Assembly (NCBI RefSeq): GCF_000002995.4
Contig: NW_025062477.1
Coordinates: forward strand, 1,940,001 to 2,004,000
DNA: 64,000 nt
Direction: 5' to 3'
Source: Brugia malayi
Taxonomy: Eukaryota; Nematoda; Chromadorea; Rhabditida; Onchocercidae
This document shows positions 36,089-48,235 of this stretch, piece by piece. The first letter of the stretch is position 1. Every line of letters starts with the position of its first letter. The notes below the pieces were generated by a model. That model did no database searches. It saw nothing but the letters and a program-made list of their open reading frames with translations, and was not told the origin of the DNA. The position numbers were made by a program, and so were the translations under genes.

Positions 36089-39000
36089 TTAAAAACCATG
36101 AATTTTGCAATTTTCCTCCTTGACAATTCCAACTCTGCAAAGAAAATCCTTAATATGTTGCCTTTGATCACCGGTAAGCTGGATTACTTCACCATATTCC
36201 GGATGATCAACTGTAGTTCCATTACAGTTATATTCCTGGAAATTCGCTAATTAAATCCTAGAAAATATAACTATGTATGCATATCAAGCTTTTCCATTTA
36301 CACTGCATATCCATCAGCAGCAATCTGCTTGATCAAATTAGGATCTTTTTTTTTTTCAAATAACTAAAACTCTTAGTTCATCAAATAATTTAAATAATTT
36401 TACTAGTCAAAAACAACCATGATATCATCTTTGAATCCAACTTCACATTTATCGCAAAAGTTCCATAAAAAGTAAATTTAGGGAAAATTTTCCGAAGAAA
36501 TTCATTAAAGAAAGTAATTATTAAATTTTTATTAACACTTATAAGCTGAAACATTAGCTTATACAATGTCTGGATCAATTATTAATCATCCCTCATATTC
36601 AGTACCACTCTAATAATTAATATTTACTTGGAAATTTAAAATATTGCCTCTGTGCAAATAAAAGCATAAGTTAAAAAAAGGAAGACAAAAAAAGGGAAAA
36701 AAATAACCGAAACTCCTATGTATTTTCTATTTTATAAAGAGCAGCATCTAATGTTCTGTGAAATATGAAATACTGCAAAAAAAGAAAGTAGAGGTGTAGT
36801 AAGTTGTGACATTTAGAAAAAAAATAAGGAAAAAAAGAACAAAAAATATTACCACATAGTATCCATAAAATGGTCATAAGTACTAAATTTCAATTTTAAT
36901 TTAAATATCACATCAATTATTAGCTAACAGTTTGGATCAACAAACTTGCTGTTCGTTTAAAATATCAAATGTAGACTACTTTAGAATGACTTGCATTTAA
37001 ATTTAAATGATTTTAAGAAGACGGAAATATCCAGAAAAATAATCATTTGAACTGGACATTGAAAATGGTGAAACAGAACAGTACTATCGACAAACAACCA
37101 CAATGTAATGATCTTGACGAATAGAAGAAAGAAAATGAGCATGGAAAAAATGAGCACAGATTTTAAAACCTAACGAAGTGATTGAATACTGCACCTTCCG
37201 ATAGATTTTGTCATAGAATATGAGATAATGAGCTTTTTTCACTAAATCAAGATTCGTATCAACCCATAACTTCGGATCATTATGAAAACGATCAGCCTGA
37301 TCCACATGACCCATACGACGGGTAAAATCAGGTGAACAATCAAGTGCTGTCACTGTTACATTTAAACCATGAAAATAACTATATTGTGGTAAGGAGAAAC
37401 AAGGCATTAAATGAACCAATTCAAAATGTTGTTCCTTTGGAAAACGTAATTTCGCATCCTCAATAATCCAATATGTTGCAGAAAAAGGACCAACTTGATG
37501 AAATAAACCGAAGTATAGTGCCAAAGATATATTAACGACAAGCAATAATGGAATCCAGAAAATATAATATTTTTTCATCCTATACGATACCCTGGTTTGG
37601 AAAAAAAAACCAGCGAAAAGACATAATAGCGGTATTATAGGTAACAAAAACCGATGTTCCTTATGAGCAATGAAACTATGAATTGTGATATATAGTGCAG
37701 GAACACAGAAGAAAACAAACGGGATGGAATGGTTTCGTATAGCAACAACCATACCCCATAATATAGGAACCAGGTGTACTGCTAGCACAGCAGGTAAGCC
37801 TTGCGATAGAAACCAGTGCCAAGGATGTGACCCAAAATGACTACTTCCACCTTCTAAAACATTGAAACGAATGAAATTCCATATTGTAAATGTCAACTTT
37901 CCATAAGCAACAGAATCCAAAATAGTGGCAAGAAATAGAACTGGAAGGCATGATGATAAGCAAGTATAAAATAATTCCATTGACGAATTCGTTCGCCAGA
38001 AATGCCATAGGCCAAAAGGAATCCAAATTAGGATAGCAGTGGGTCTGATTAAAATGGTTAGGAAACCAACAGAAATATAAGGCCAATAAGATTTCTTTAG
38101 ATCATCTTCAGATAATGGATACCACTGAAGGGCGAATATTGTTAATATCGTTTCTAATGTATTTGAAAGAGTACGTGGAGCACAATACCATACAAACCAA
38201 CATGATGAATAACTTAGAAGAGCATATTTTGCTCCATTAGATGATAGAATTCGTTTGGCAAGTTTATAGTAACAATAATCTGAAAGTGCGAATAATAACG
38301 CATGTAATACACGAGGACTTTGAATAATAAATAAATTTGAATCAATGACAAATTTATGACCCAAGAAATATAATAGAGAAATCATAAATGGATGCAAAAC
38401 GGAACGAAGTGAAGCCATCCATTCCCAGGATAAATATCCGGTACCATACACAGCCCAATGAGCTATTTCCACACTTTGAAAAAGTTCATCCGGTACAAAA
38501 TATGTCCGAACCAAAAAGACATTTATAATGCGAAACGCAATCAAAGCGTATAGGAGAATGGATTTTGCTGGCATGATATTTCGTTTCGGTATATGATTCT
38601 CAGTCACTGCAAAATTCCTTCTTTGGTCGATATTTCACGTCTGTTCATAGGAAATAATTTTAGGATTAATCAAATTTCAGAATTAACAATATTTAATCAG
38701 CCGATGCTGGCTGCATGTCTCTTGTATATATTTCAGGATAAATGCAAAGTAAAATTATACAGAGCAAAATTCAGGAAGAAACTAAATGATATATAAAAAC
38801 ATATAATGTAAAACAGAATTGAGATAAATATCCTCTGATAATCAAACAGTGATATAAGCCAAGATTCCGGAGCATTGAAAATATAACAATTAGTAACAGA
38901 AATGAGAATTATATAGGTCTCATAGTTTTGAAAAGAGTGACAGGATGATAAAATCTACTGGAAATATTAAAAGGATACTAAACCCAAATATATTCAGAAT

Positions 39001-39614
39001 CTGAAACTAACAATCATCCAAATTTACTGGTACTATAGAAAACCCGCAATAGCTTAAATAGATGTCCAGATTGCTACATGACACAAGTGTCATATTCTGT
39101 CATATTTTTGTCAAGGAATATTTTTATGAAAGAGAAGAAAAAAAAAAAAAAAAACAAAACTACCTTCTTTAAATAGCGAACAATCTTCTTTAAATCATAT
39201 TCAGGTGCAATTCCTTGAACAGTTGTGATCGTTTTACGTCCAGTTCGCTGCTGAATACGAATATGACAGAAACCTTGGCGGGTACCTTCTTCGTCTTCTA
39301 GCTGCTCAAAAGCATCTATAAAAATGCATTTAACGAAGCTACAGAGATTAGAAAGTAATGCAAGAAAGTGTTAGATTTACTTCTATCAAACGAAACGTCT
39401 AAATCATAAATTTGTTACATCAGAACACTTTATCCATTCATTTTTAACATGTTTATTAGCTCTTTATAGGAGGTTCATTAACAAAGTTACAAAAAACTTG
39501 ATCTTTAATTATTTATTTATTTAATATTCGAACCAAAGAAATTAAATCAGGTCTCTAGAAAAAATCCATACCTTTAGGTTTATTCAGATTTTGAATTGAT
39601 GAAGAAGCAGCCAT
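36089..39614 (-). CDS. eif-1: Translation initiation factor eIF1 (SUI1), 3 exons
   Basis: eIF1 binds the 40S subunit near the P site and enforces start-codon selection. Exons (minus strand) are 39572-39614, 39164-39315 and 36089-36235; phases 1 and 0 fit exactly and give 113 aa, the usual size. It reads MAASSSIQNLNKPK, then the SUI1 core HIRIQQRTGRKTITTVQGIA and EYDLKKIVRYLKK, then EYNCNGTTVDHPEYGEVIQL, TGDQRQHIKDFL and the typical ending KIHGF. Intron 2 is 2.9 kb and contains the whole PIG-B reading frame on the same strand. Acceptor-like TTTTTAG sites lie shortly upstream of the ATG and could serve trans-splicing or a 5'-leader intron. The region beyond (40141-40390) is strikingly poor in G on the + strand. 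Confidence 0.96.
37084..38574 (-). CDS. GPI mannosyltransferase 3 (PIG-B/GPI10), nested in an eIF1 intron
   Basis: ER membrane enzyme of glycosyltransferase family 22 that adds the third mannose to the GPI-anchor core, using dolichol-phosphate mannose. The frame is uninterrupted: 496 aa from the first ATG (MPAKSILLYALIAFR), somewhat shorter than human PIG-B. The lumenal PDE motif sits in YFVPDELFQSVEIAHWAVYG, followed by YLSWEWMASLRSVLHPF. Other family marks are SHPWHWFLSQGLPAV, HKEHRFLLPIIPLL and the C-terminal LMPCFSLPQYSYFHG and LDCSPDF. Many hydrophobic segments fit a multispanning protein. The frame stays open 11 codons 5' of the ATG to a TTTTGCAG splice acceptor at 38607-38614, so a spliced or trans-spliced 5' end is likely. 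It lies wholly inside eIF1 intron 2, same strand. PIG-B fits better than PIG-Z or ALG relatives because of the CFSLPQYSY and SHPWHW motifs. Confidence 0.92.
   Translation of the reverse strand: MPAKSILLYALIAFRIINVFLVRTYFVPDELFQSVEIAHWAVYGTGYLSWEWMASLRSVLHPFMISLLYFLGHKFVIDSNLFIIQSPRVLHALLFALSDYCYYKLAKRILSSNGAKYALLSYSSCWFVWYCAPRTLSNTLETILTIFALQWYPLSEDDLKKSYWPYISVGFLTILIRPTAILIWIPFGLWHFWRTNSSMELFYTCLSSCLPVLFLATILDSVAYGKLTFTIWNFIRFNVLEGGSSHFGSHPWHWFLSQGLPAVLAVHLVPILWGMVVAIRNHSIPFVFFCVPALYITIHSFIAHKEHRFLLPIIPLLCLFAGFFFQTRVSYRMKKYYIFWIPLLLVVNISLALYFGLFHQVGPFSATYWIIEDAKLRFPKEQHFELVHLMPCFSLPQYSYFHGLNVTVTALDCSPDFTRRMGHVDQADRFHNDPKLWVDTNLDLVKKAHYLIFYDKIYRKVQYSITSLGFKICAHFFHAHFLSSIRQDHYIVVVCR
38607..38614 (-). 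promoter_or_regulatory. 3' splice acceptor at the 5' end of PIG-B
   Basis: The minus strand reads TTTTGCAG directly before TGACTGAGAATC, 32 bases before the PIG-B ATG. It matches the nematode acceptor consensus. It could accept a spliced leader, a separate 5' exon, or an upstream eIF1 exon. Joining eIF1 exon 1 (phase 1, ending CCTAAAG) here makes GTG ACT GAG, which continues in frame into PIG-B. Joining eIF1 exon 2 (phase 0) here gives an immediate TGA. Confidence 0.6.
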
Positions 39615-42015
39615 TCGCTCTCTCCTAAATTCCTAAAAAGTTAATAATTTTTCACCAAATCTAAAAAAAAAATTTGAAAAAGTCAAAACAAGGTATTACA
39701 TCCTGGGATCTAATTCCATGCAATTCATTATATCAAATAGGTATAATAGCGCCCTATTATATATACTGCAAAGTGGTTTCACACTCGCATATAATTTTGA
39801 CGAAAATTTTCTCATGTGTACCTAAACTGATTATAAATTAAAGTTAAACTAACTTATACTGTAAGTGGTACTATTCTTCCGCTTCAAGTTGATACTTCGA
39901 GAATCTGGAATTAAATTCAAAACCTGAAAATCAAATCTACTTTATTTTCAATTTTATCAGATAGAGTAAATGATCGTTAATCAGTAGTGATTTTCAGTAC
40001 AGATGTCTTAACAATCAGATTAAGTATCGTTACAAAACTCAAGAACAGATTATCTGGATTTTGTAGTAATTTATGATGCAGTATGATGATAAATTAACAG
40101 TGAAAACTACGAATTTGTAGGAAACATTCCCGAATTACTAAGAATACTAGGAAAGAAAAACCACACTATTCATCTATTTTCACTTGTCTACCACATCATA
40201 ATCTTTCATCATTCTATCATTTCTCTACCGCTTCTTCAGCTCTCTCAATATTTTTCATCCATTCCTACACCACACCATGCTCTTTCATCAATTCCACCAA
40301 ACACTATTCCTCCTTCACTATCACTATCTATAAACAATTATCTCATCTCCTTCTCAATCTTCAACCCTCATACTATCTCACTCCCACTCAGCGTTTGCAA
40401 ACAGCCCATCGATTTACAAACACAAGAAAAAGAGTCGTCCATATTTTACGCCTTTATGTTTTAGTCCCAAATGTAACAAGTTTTGGATCATGAAATAAGG
40501 ACGCGTGAAAATGAAGATTGTTGTTAAGGGAAAGGAAATTTAAGTAATATGAATGTCAATGAGATTCTAAAGTTAATAATTAATAATTTTAAAATACTAA
40601 TATATTAGCAATAATAAATTATGCAAATCAAATTCCAATGAAATCAAAAATGCCAATAAATTTATGCGTAATTGTATTCCAAATTTAATTAACTGTTTGT
40701 TAAAAGTTTCGGTTTAATAAAAAATTCTCGTTCATTGCCTTTTCTTCCTCAAATTTTTTCTGTATTATAACAAAACAAAGTGCTATCTTTAGCATTTCTT
40801 TGTCTCAATTAATCAGCCATTCACAATAAAACTGTAAAATGTCTTGTGGAAATTAAAATTGGTGTGGAATAACTACAAGAAATATGAATAATCATAGTGT
40901 AATGCTGTATTGCAGTAGTTCTCGTCTATTTCCTTTTCTTCTAAATTGCAGTAATTTATCGTAATGTTAAGTGGTTTATTGTAATGAAATTTGAAATTTA
41001 AGGCTATTGAAAGCAAATTTAAATCTGATATTATTAATTATGAAATTTCAGTTTAATATTACTTTTGTTTCTTCTTAAATTTTAGCCTTCCATTTTCAGC
41101 CATTTAAGCTTCAATATGTCAAATAATTGAATAATTTCATTTCCAGTATAATTTTGGGTTTTTTCAAGTATTAGGAATATTTTATCAACACGAGTTATAT
41201 CAGCCGATAATACATAGGTAATCGTGAAGTATTAGAAAAGTGCAAAATATTATGCTGTAAGTTTTATATTTTCTTAAAAAAGAAACAACAAATAATGTAA
41301 ACAAAATTTTGAGAATTAAAAGAAAACAAAATGAGGAACAAAGTGAAATACAAGAAGCAAAAAAAAAAATCAGCAATATTGAGGTAAATAAACAACCTTT
41401 TCATATTTCAACCAAAAAATTTACAATAAAATATAAGATTTAGTTAAAATTTTGGACCAATAAATTCTCATCAAGTAGTTTGGCTTATTATAAGGATAAA
41501 GTAGATAAATAAAAGAATAAAACATTAATAATAATATGATTTTAAAACTTAATCATATATTAGTATTATTAAATAATGTGGAACAGAATTCGATACTTGA
41601 AATATTTTCAAAAAATAAAAATTGCTAGAAAAATGAATGATTTAATTTCTTTCTAATTTAAAGTAAAATATATCACTTGAAAATAATACACTGACTATTG
41701 CTGTCAACTATTATCCAATAATCAGCATCATTGGAATCATGACCATTATTATTATTATCGTTATCATTATCATTATGATTGTTATTATGATAATAATAAT
41801 AATAATTATTATTATCATTATTATTATTATTGTTATTACTGTTATTGTGATTATTATTATTATTATTATGATTATTATTATGGACAAACCATCCACCAAT
41901 ATTGTCACTCATGATCATTATCAGTTATCACAGCTTTCATCACTATCACCATTCATTATCGACAGCATTGTTATCATTGATTGCTGATTACTATTAGTAT
42001 TATTATTATTATTTA
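39615..42015. other. Spacer between eIF1 and the globin gene
   Basis: The part next to eIF1 (39615-40450) must include its promoter. It contains a roughly 250-bp block (about 40141-40390) that is rich in C and T and nearly lacks G on the + strand. From 40500 to 42015 the DNA is ordinary AT-rich sequence with an ATT-type trinucleotide tract at 41740-41885. No exon was found. Confidence 0.55.
41740..41885. repeat. ATT-rich imperfect trinucleotide repeat
   Basis: Impure TTA/ATT trinucleotides with interspersed G and C. Both strands are open in several frames (poly-Ile, poly-Asn) for this reason only. It lies about 130 bp past the globin stop codon, in its 3' flank. Confidence 0.9.
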
Positions 42016-45000
42016 TTATAAAACATAGAAAATATGATCGGCAGTGTTAATAGAAAGTTTTTTATTGCTGGAAAGTCGAATATAATTGAAACCATCCAAT
42101 AGCCTACATCCAATAAAACGCATCATATCAATCCATGCTTCCATGCAAGCTGGATCGATGTCAACCTCTAAAAGGTCCGCCACCGCACACACCACTTGGC
42201 TACAAAATAATCGCACCGTCCCTTCATTAAAATATTCTGCCTATAAATTTTCTTTTAAGTTTTCTGTTAAAAAATTTTGATAAAATCAAAGAAAATTAAG
42301 TAGCAAAATATGGAAAAAAATTTTTTCCCAGCAATCAATTAGAACTGAAAGTTTTATAACTTTTTGTAAAAAATAATTGATTTGGAAAAGATGAAAGTTT
42401 TTTTTTTTAATGAACAAGTTGGTTTAATTGCAAAAAAAAAAAAAAAACTTAAAATAAATAATTTATGCAATAAAAGGAGTTAAACAGGTTTACAAGCATA
42501 TAAAAATGAATTATTAAAATTCCTTAAGAAATTTTAAGTTTAGAAAAAAACTGTACTGCAAATTTATAATGCCGTTGTCCATAGCGAAAAACTGCTGGTG
42601 CAATTTCTGTTTCAAGTTCATTATCATGACGTACCTATTTTAATAATATATGAAAAATGTTATCCTAAAATATTCATTTAAAAGTTAATTTTTATTTCAA
42701 GTGAATTATTACGTCAATATGTTAAATACAAATTAAATATGTATTTCATTTTACTAATTAATCTTAATTTTTTGAAATCTAAGCTATAAAAATAATCTTG
42801 AAGAAAAATTATGCAAAATTTAACTGCAAGTGCTATTAAATTGGTGAACAATCGCATTTGTCGAAAAATGGAATGTTCCCTAGGTATTGAATCGAGCAAG
42901 TCGTACTCCTCCACATGAAAAGCACGTTTCAGTAATGGATTATGCTCAAAAACTCGTCGATAAACAAAAAATCCAAAATTTTGCTCATTAACTTCCAATT
43001 TTGCACTTATCGTTTGCCAAGATTGTCGAATTAATTCTTGCTGCTAAAAAATTTCTTAAATAAACAAAGATTTAAAAAAAAAAATGGTGATAAAACAAAA
43101 GTAATTGAACTATTGAAATGTTCCACTAATTTTTACACCTAAAATTTCTGTTAAAATTTTTAAAAGAAATTTTTTTTTAAAAACTTTACACAAGAAAGAA
43201 GTGTTATATAATGCATTTAATTTAATAGTTGTAATTATTGGAAAAAAAAAAGCATTAGTTTTTCTTTTTTTTTTTTTACGATTTATTATATTAAGTTAAT
43301 TTTAATTAGGGAAAAGGAAGAAAAGCAAATTTTTATTGCAAAATTATATAAAATAATACGCTAAAAAGAAATGAAATCATTTAAAAACAAAAAAAAAGAA
43401 AAATGAAACATTTTTCTATTAGAGAATATAAAAAAAAGGAAAGAATTACTAACAATTTCTGAAAGTATACTTTCCTCTGAAGGCATTGAACGGAACGAAT
43501 ATGTTTTCAGTTGTTTTAGGGGTGACATTGATCGTGAAGGATCTTTAAATGGTTTCATTGTCACCTCAACATCCGATACTTGGCCAGTTTCAAAGCTTCG
43601 CATCGTTAAGCTGCCATGTGTACTGATAAATTTTAGTCGCTTTTCATTTTGTTCCATTGTTTTTGCTTTATTTCTCGACAAAAATTTAATCTTAAATTTT
43701 TAGTGCTATATAATTTTTCAAATTGTAATTTGTAATTGAAGTTATAACAAAGATTACATCTATACATATATTAACTAAGAAAATTTTGTAATAGATAATG
43801 CGTAATTAGAAGAGAAATTTGAAGTAATTAACCAAAAAAAAAAAAAAAAAATTCAAAAGAAAAAGAATTAGCTTTTTCGAGAAGTAATTTAAATTAAAAA
43901 ATTAAAGAAATACTAAAGCAATCGAATAATGAAAAATTTCAATATTTGCTAATATTTGGCGCAGAAAAAAAAAATCGTCAATAATTTAAATTGAACTAAA
44001 AAAAAAAAAAACAAACTCTTCGTTCATTACTTGGTCCCGGTAAATCACGATGACGTTGAGCCATGCTTGTATTACTCAATTGTTGATATTTGATACTTCC
44101 AATATTATCACTTAATACTGCTGGTGGTGCAGTAGCATTTTCAATTGATATTACACTAAGCTTATCACCAACAAATGCTTTATGATTGTGATAACAATTC
44201 TGAAATATATATATAAGTAAGGAGAAAATTAAATGATATCTATGATAACACATTTATATATATATATATTTTAATTTAGAATCATTTAAGAATTAAATCT
44301 AAAGCTTTTTTTTTTTTTTAAAAGACATCTATTACATATTTTAAAATTTAATATTAACTAGGATTTTCAAAAAAGAAATTCCTTATTCTTCTTTTTTTCC
44401 CATTTTCCTTACTTTTGAAGCTTTTAATCACCAAGGCAACGTGATATATAGCTAAAAAGTATGTTTGAGAAAGATTTTTTAACGTAATGTAAATAAGTGA
44501 ATCGTAAAAAATGTCATCAAACTTAATAAAATAATATCGATGAAATATTCTTATCAGATAAAATACACTTATTGCATCTTTTTCTGCATTCATCATTCAT
44601 TAGTTTGATTGATATAATAGAAAAAAAGTAAGTTTAAATGAAGTTATCTCAGAGTTGCATTTTTCTTGATGTAATTCTCTAAAAAAAAGAAAAAAAAAAA
44701 ACATATCACTACGATTGACCATGGATTGTTTAAATGAAATTATCTTCAAACAATCAATTAACATATATTAAAAAATAAATGTTCAAATTTAAAGTCTTTA
44801 CATTTGGAATTGATAATTTGTTTTAAAAAAAAAAAGAACCATTATGATATCTCCAATGTTTTAGGCAAATGAAAATTATAATAATTTTAACGCCAGCAGA
44901 TTCAATTATGATAATCTTGATATTACTGAGATAGTATTATCCTTTAATTAGCTACCGAAATAAATTCTAATTCTCAATTACTCTTACTTTTCATTTTACA

Positions 45001-47792
45001 AACTATGTATCCTTTATCTTGGCTTATTGACCTAACTAAATTTATTAATAATTGCACTATTAAAGAAAAAAAGAAAAAAAGAAAACGATTGGAATACTTC
45101 AAACGATTCATTTTATTGAAATACTTTTGGGAAATATTCCACTGTTATAGAATATTTCTCATCAATCAAATTTAATACTTCTAATTTAATGAAAAAAATA
45201 AATTCCACAATCAAATTTTATTAATAGAAAAGTTGTGTACATAATTAAATTGCATTGAATTTATGATAATTTGTGCTTATTATATGAAGTTAAGCATAAA
45301 AAAAGAATTTCCAAAACTATTTATTTTATTTTTATTTCAAATTATCCAACTTATCAATTTTTTTTTTCATTTCCTGAAAATGTAAATATTTTTTAACTCT
45401 TCAATTTTTTAAGAATTTAGAACATTTTCAATTTTAGGATGAAATTGAATTAAAAAAGAGTAATTCAATTTCCTACACTTTGACTGCAATACAAAGATAA
45501 ATTTGATGCAAATCGCTTTTGATAATATTTCTGTTCAAACTGAAAACTTTTCATTGTAATAAAAAGATTAATATTCAATAAGTATGTTATATTTGCAGGA
45601 ATAATTTCATTACTGATAACGAATTTGATAGGAAGAGGATTAGAATGATTACGATTAGTTGACACTTTATCAGAGGTTAGAAAGACTTTTGGTATTGATT
45701 GATTAGGATTGACAATTTCTCTTTTTTTTTTTAAAATAATTTTCGGAAATTTATTAGAATTACTTAAGTCTTTTTTTATATTAGCTAATATTCCATGAAA
45801 AAAAAAAAAAAAAAAAGAATAAAGGAAAATTAGTATGTGAACACGTGAATGAGTCATCAATTCGTTCTCTAATAAATTTGTTTCAAAAAATAATTTAATA
45901 ATATTTACAACTGAAAAACATTTATTCAATTTTCTATGCAATCAAATATTTTAAAATTATTAAATTTATTATGATTTAAATAAAAAAAAAAAAAGAAACG
46001 GAAGGAATCATTCATCCCAACTGAATGCAAATTTGTTGTGATATTTCAAGAAAATTTTTATATTTAAAGAAAAAAATTAAACTATCAATTAAATAAAATT
46101 GAAACAAAAATTTATGCATGCAAATTAATTTCCTTTACATTTTATACTTTTTTCAAATGGAACTGAAATTTTTTGACAAACAAAATATTTGTTTTAAGAT
46201 ATTTCTAATATTTATGCATTTAATTTTTTTTAAAAAAAAAAAAAAAAAAAAATATTTATTTAGTATACGTCGAACATTTTTAAAAATATATCTAATGTCT
46301 AAAAAAAAAATATATAAATAATGTTTAAAGTTATGTTGTATTGTCATAAGAATAATGTAAATATTAAAAAATTGTTTCACTTATAAGATTTGATCATTTT
46401 TCAAGTAATTTATCTAAATCTTCTGTTTCTTTTTTTATTTTACAACAATTTTATAATTAATAAAAATGCTTGTAAATAATTTTATAAATATAACCAAATG
46501 AAATTTGCATATACTACTGCAAAAATTAGTACTTTTTATTAAAAAAAAAAAAATAAAAAATGAAAATTTGGAGCTATAATTTGAAGAAGAAAAACCACCG
46601 TGGAAAAAAAAAAAGATTACTAATGGATAAGTTGAATTAAGCGATTGTCCTTGTTGTCATCAGTAATTTGCTTTATTTCATTTCAAACTACACAAATTTA
46701 ACTTTCGATTTTCACAAAGAAATTATTCCTTCGTTCTTTTATTTCCTTTTTCTTCTTTTCATTTTATCTTTCGTTCACTCTTTTGACTTTAACTCTCAAA
46801 ACTTTATGTTTTCTTTTTAATTTGAAATTCTTAATAACTATTGAAGGAAGACAAAAAAAGAGATAACAGTAAGATATTTTAAGTTTGAAATTTAAAAATT
46901 AATTGAAATTTAAAGCTGGGAAAAAAGAGTTTAATATGAGAAGGATTAAAAGGATTATTTGTTTTAAGGTGTATTAGAAGTAGTATTTATTACATTTTAA
47001 AAGTTTGATCGATTGAAATGATAGAATGGAAAAATAAAGGAATAAAGTTATAATACTGATTTTAGATAAGATTAAAAATCAATCATTATTGAATGATTTT
47101 TATTTAAAATTTGTTAGTTAAGTTTTTCTCTGTTTTTATGTTCGTTTTTTTTTTTTTTTTTCAAAAATATTATTTATTCATTGCGTTATTGTTAAAACTG
47201 CTTGCGCCGATTTAAATGAAAAAAAAATTAATCGAATAATTCAATTACTTATTTAATTTGGGTAATTATTTAATTGTACTGATTTATTTTCAAAAATTTT
47301 TGTTGATTTAAAATGAAATTTTATTAGTATTTCTAATATATTTCTAATAATAACCATCTGATATTGAATTTTCCTAAAATTTCATTCGATTAATATTTTC
47401 TGACTGCTTTAATTATAGAATTTAGTTGATAAAGAAAAAAAGTACAATGGAAAAAGATTTTAACGGAAGATAAGAAATAAAAAATTAAAAATGCTATTTA
47501 TTGAAGTATTGGAAAGTTAGAAATGAATGAAATTGAAGAAAAATTTAATGCAACAAATCCTAAAATAATTTCATCTTTTCGCCCATCTAATGGCAACTAA
47601 ATTATTTATCTTATTTGTAGACTGATTAATTCAATGAATTAAGAAGGAATTAATATTTTTCAAATTAAATTATTAAAATATTTTGCAATCAACCAATACC
47701 ATTAAATCTCGTTTATAATTAACTATTACTTGTATGTATATTTATAATCGAAGAATAAGTTATCAAATCTTATTTCGGAATGAGAAAAACAC

Positions 47793-47837
<45 letters not shown>

Positions 47838-48015
47838 GGAATGAGAAAGAAAACATTTTTTGTTTTAACAAACAAGCAAATAAACTTACTTGCTGTAATT
47901 TTGATGGTGGTAATGATGATGATGATGATAAAGGAATTGATAAACGTTTTGTCTCGTTATCACTTGATTCAGCAATAGCCATATGATGATTATGGAATCC
48001 ATGAGAATTGCCCAT
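42016..48015 (-). CDS. Globin with long N-terminal extension, 6 exons
   Basis: Haem-binding globin of the large nematode family. Exons (minus strand): 47890-48015, 44017-44199, 43454-43690, 42825-43043, 42557-42634 and 42016-42240, all in phase 0, giving 355 aa. The globin fold starts at about residue 183 (ELIRQSWQTISAKL). Phe224 (RAFHVEEY) is the invariant CD1 Phe. Gln244 (IFRQMRLF) takes the distal E7 place, and His277 (FRYGQRHYKF) is the proximal F8 His. The first 182 residues are Ser-rich and low in complexity, including SRSMSPLKQLKTYSFRSMPS. The N-terminus MGNSHG could be N-myristoylated, which would attach the protein to membranes; no adjacent Cys was seen. Intron 1 is 3.7 kb. The acceptor of exon 3 (AATTTAAG) is weak. 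The protein is unlikely to be a simple oxygen store; sensing or redox signalling is inferred. The C. elegans orthologue was not determined. Confidence 0.85.
44200..47889 (-). other. Intron 1 of the globin gene
   Basis: A 3.7-kb AT-rich intron between a GTAAGT donor and a TTTCAG acceptor. It holds poly-A/T runs and a GA microsatellite near its 5' end (about 47795-47838). A 158-codon frame at 45465-45941 runs across a poly-T tract, has no recognisable family, and is taken as chance. Confidence 0.65.
47795..47838. repeat. (GA)n microsatellite
   Basis: A GA dinucleotide run with a few GGG interruptions, about 50 bp inside globin intron 1 from its 5' splice site. On the sense (minus) strand it is a CT tract. 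Confidence 0.95.
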
Positions 48016-48235
48016 TTATGCGCTATTAACAATTTCAAATTTTAAATTTTTACAAACTTTAATAAACAAAATACAATAGCAATAAAGAATTCAATGAATA
48101 AAACAAACAAACAAAAAAGAAAAGAACAGAAATTATAATAAAGAAAAATCATAAATAAATTATCAAATGTAGAAAAAAATCAACAAATTAAGCAAAAATT
48201 AGATGCTTTATGAATAAAAAAAAAAAACAAATACT

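Noticed and set aside
38575..38607. GTG start for PIG-B giving 507 residues
   Set aside because: GTG is not an expected start in animals. The codon straddles a TTTTGCAG splice acceptor, so the first ATG at 38574 or an upstream exon is the better start.
45465..45941. 158-codon frame on the minus strand within globin intron 1
   Set aside because: It spans poly-T tracts (poly-Phe), shows no family motif and has no splice support.
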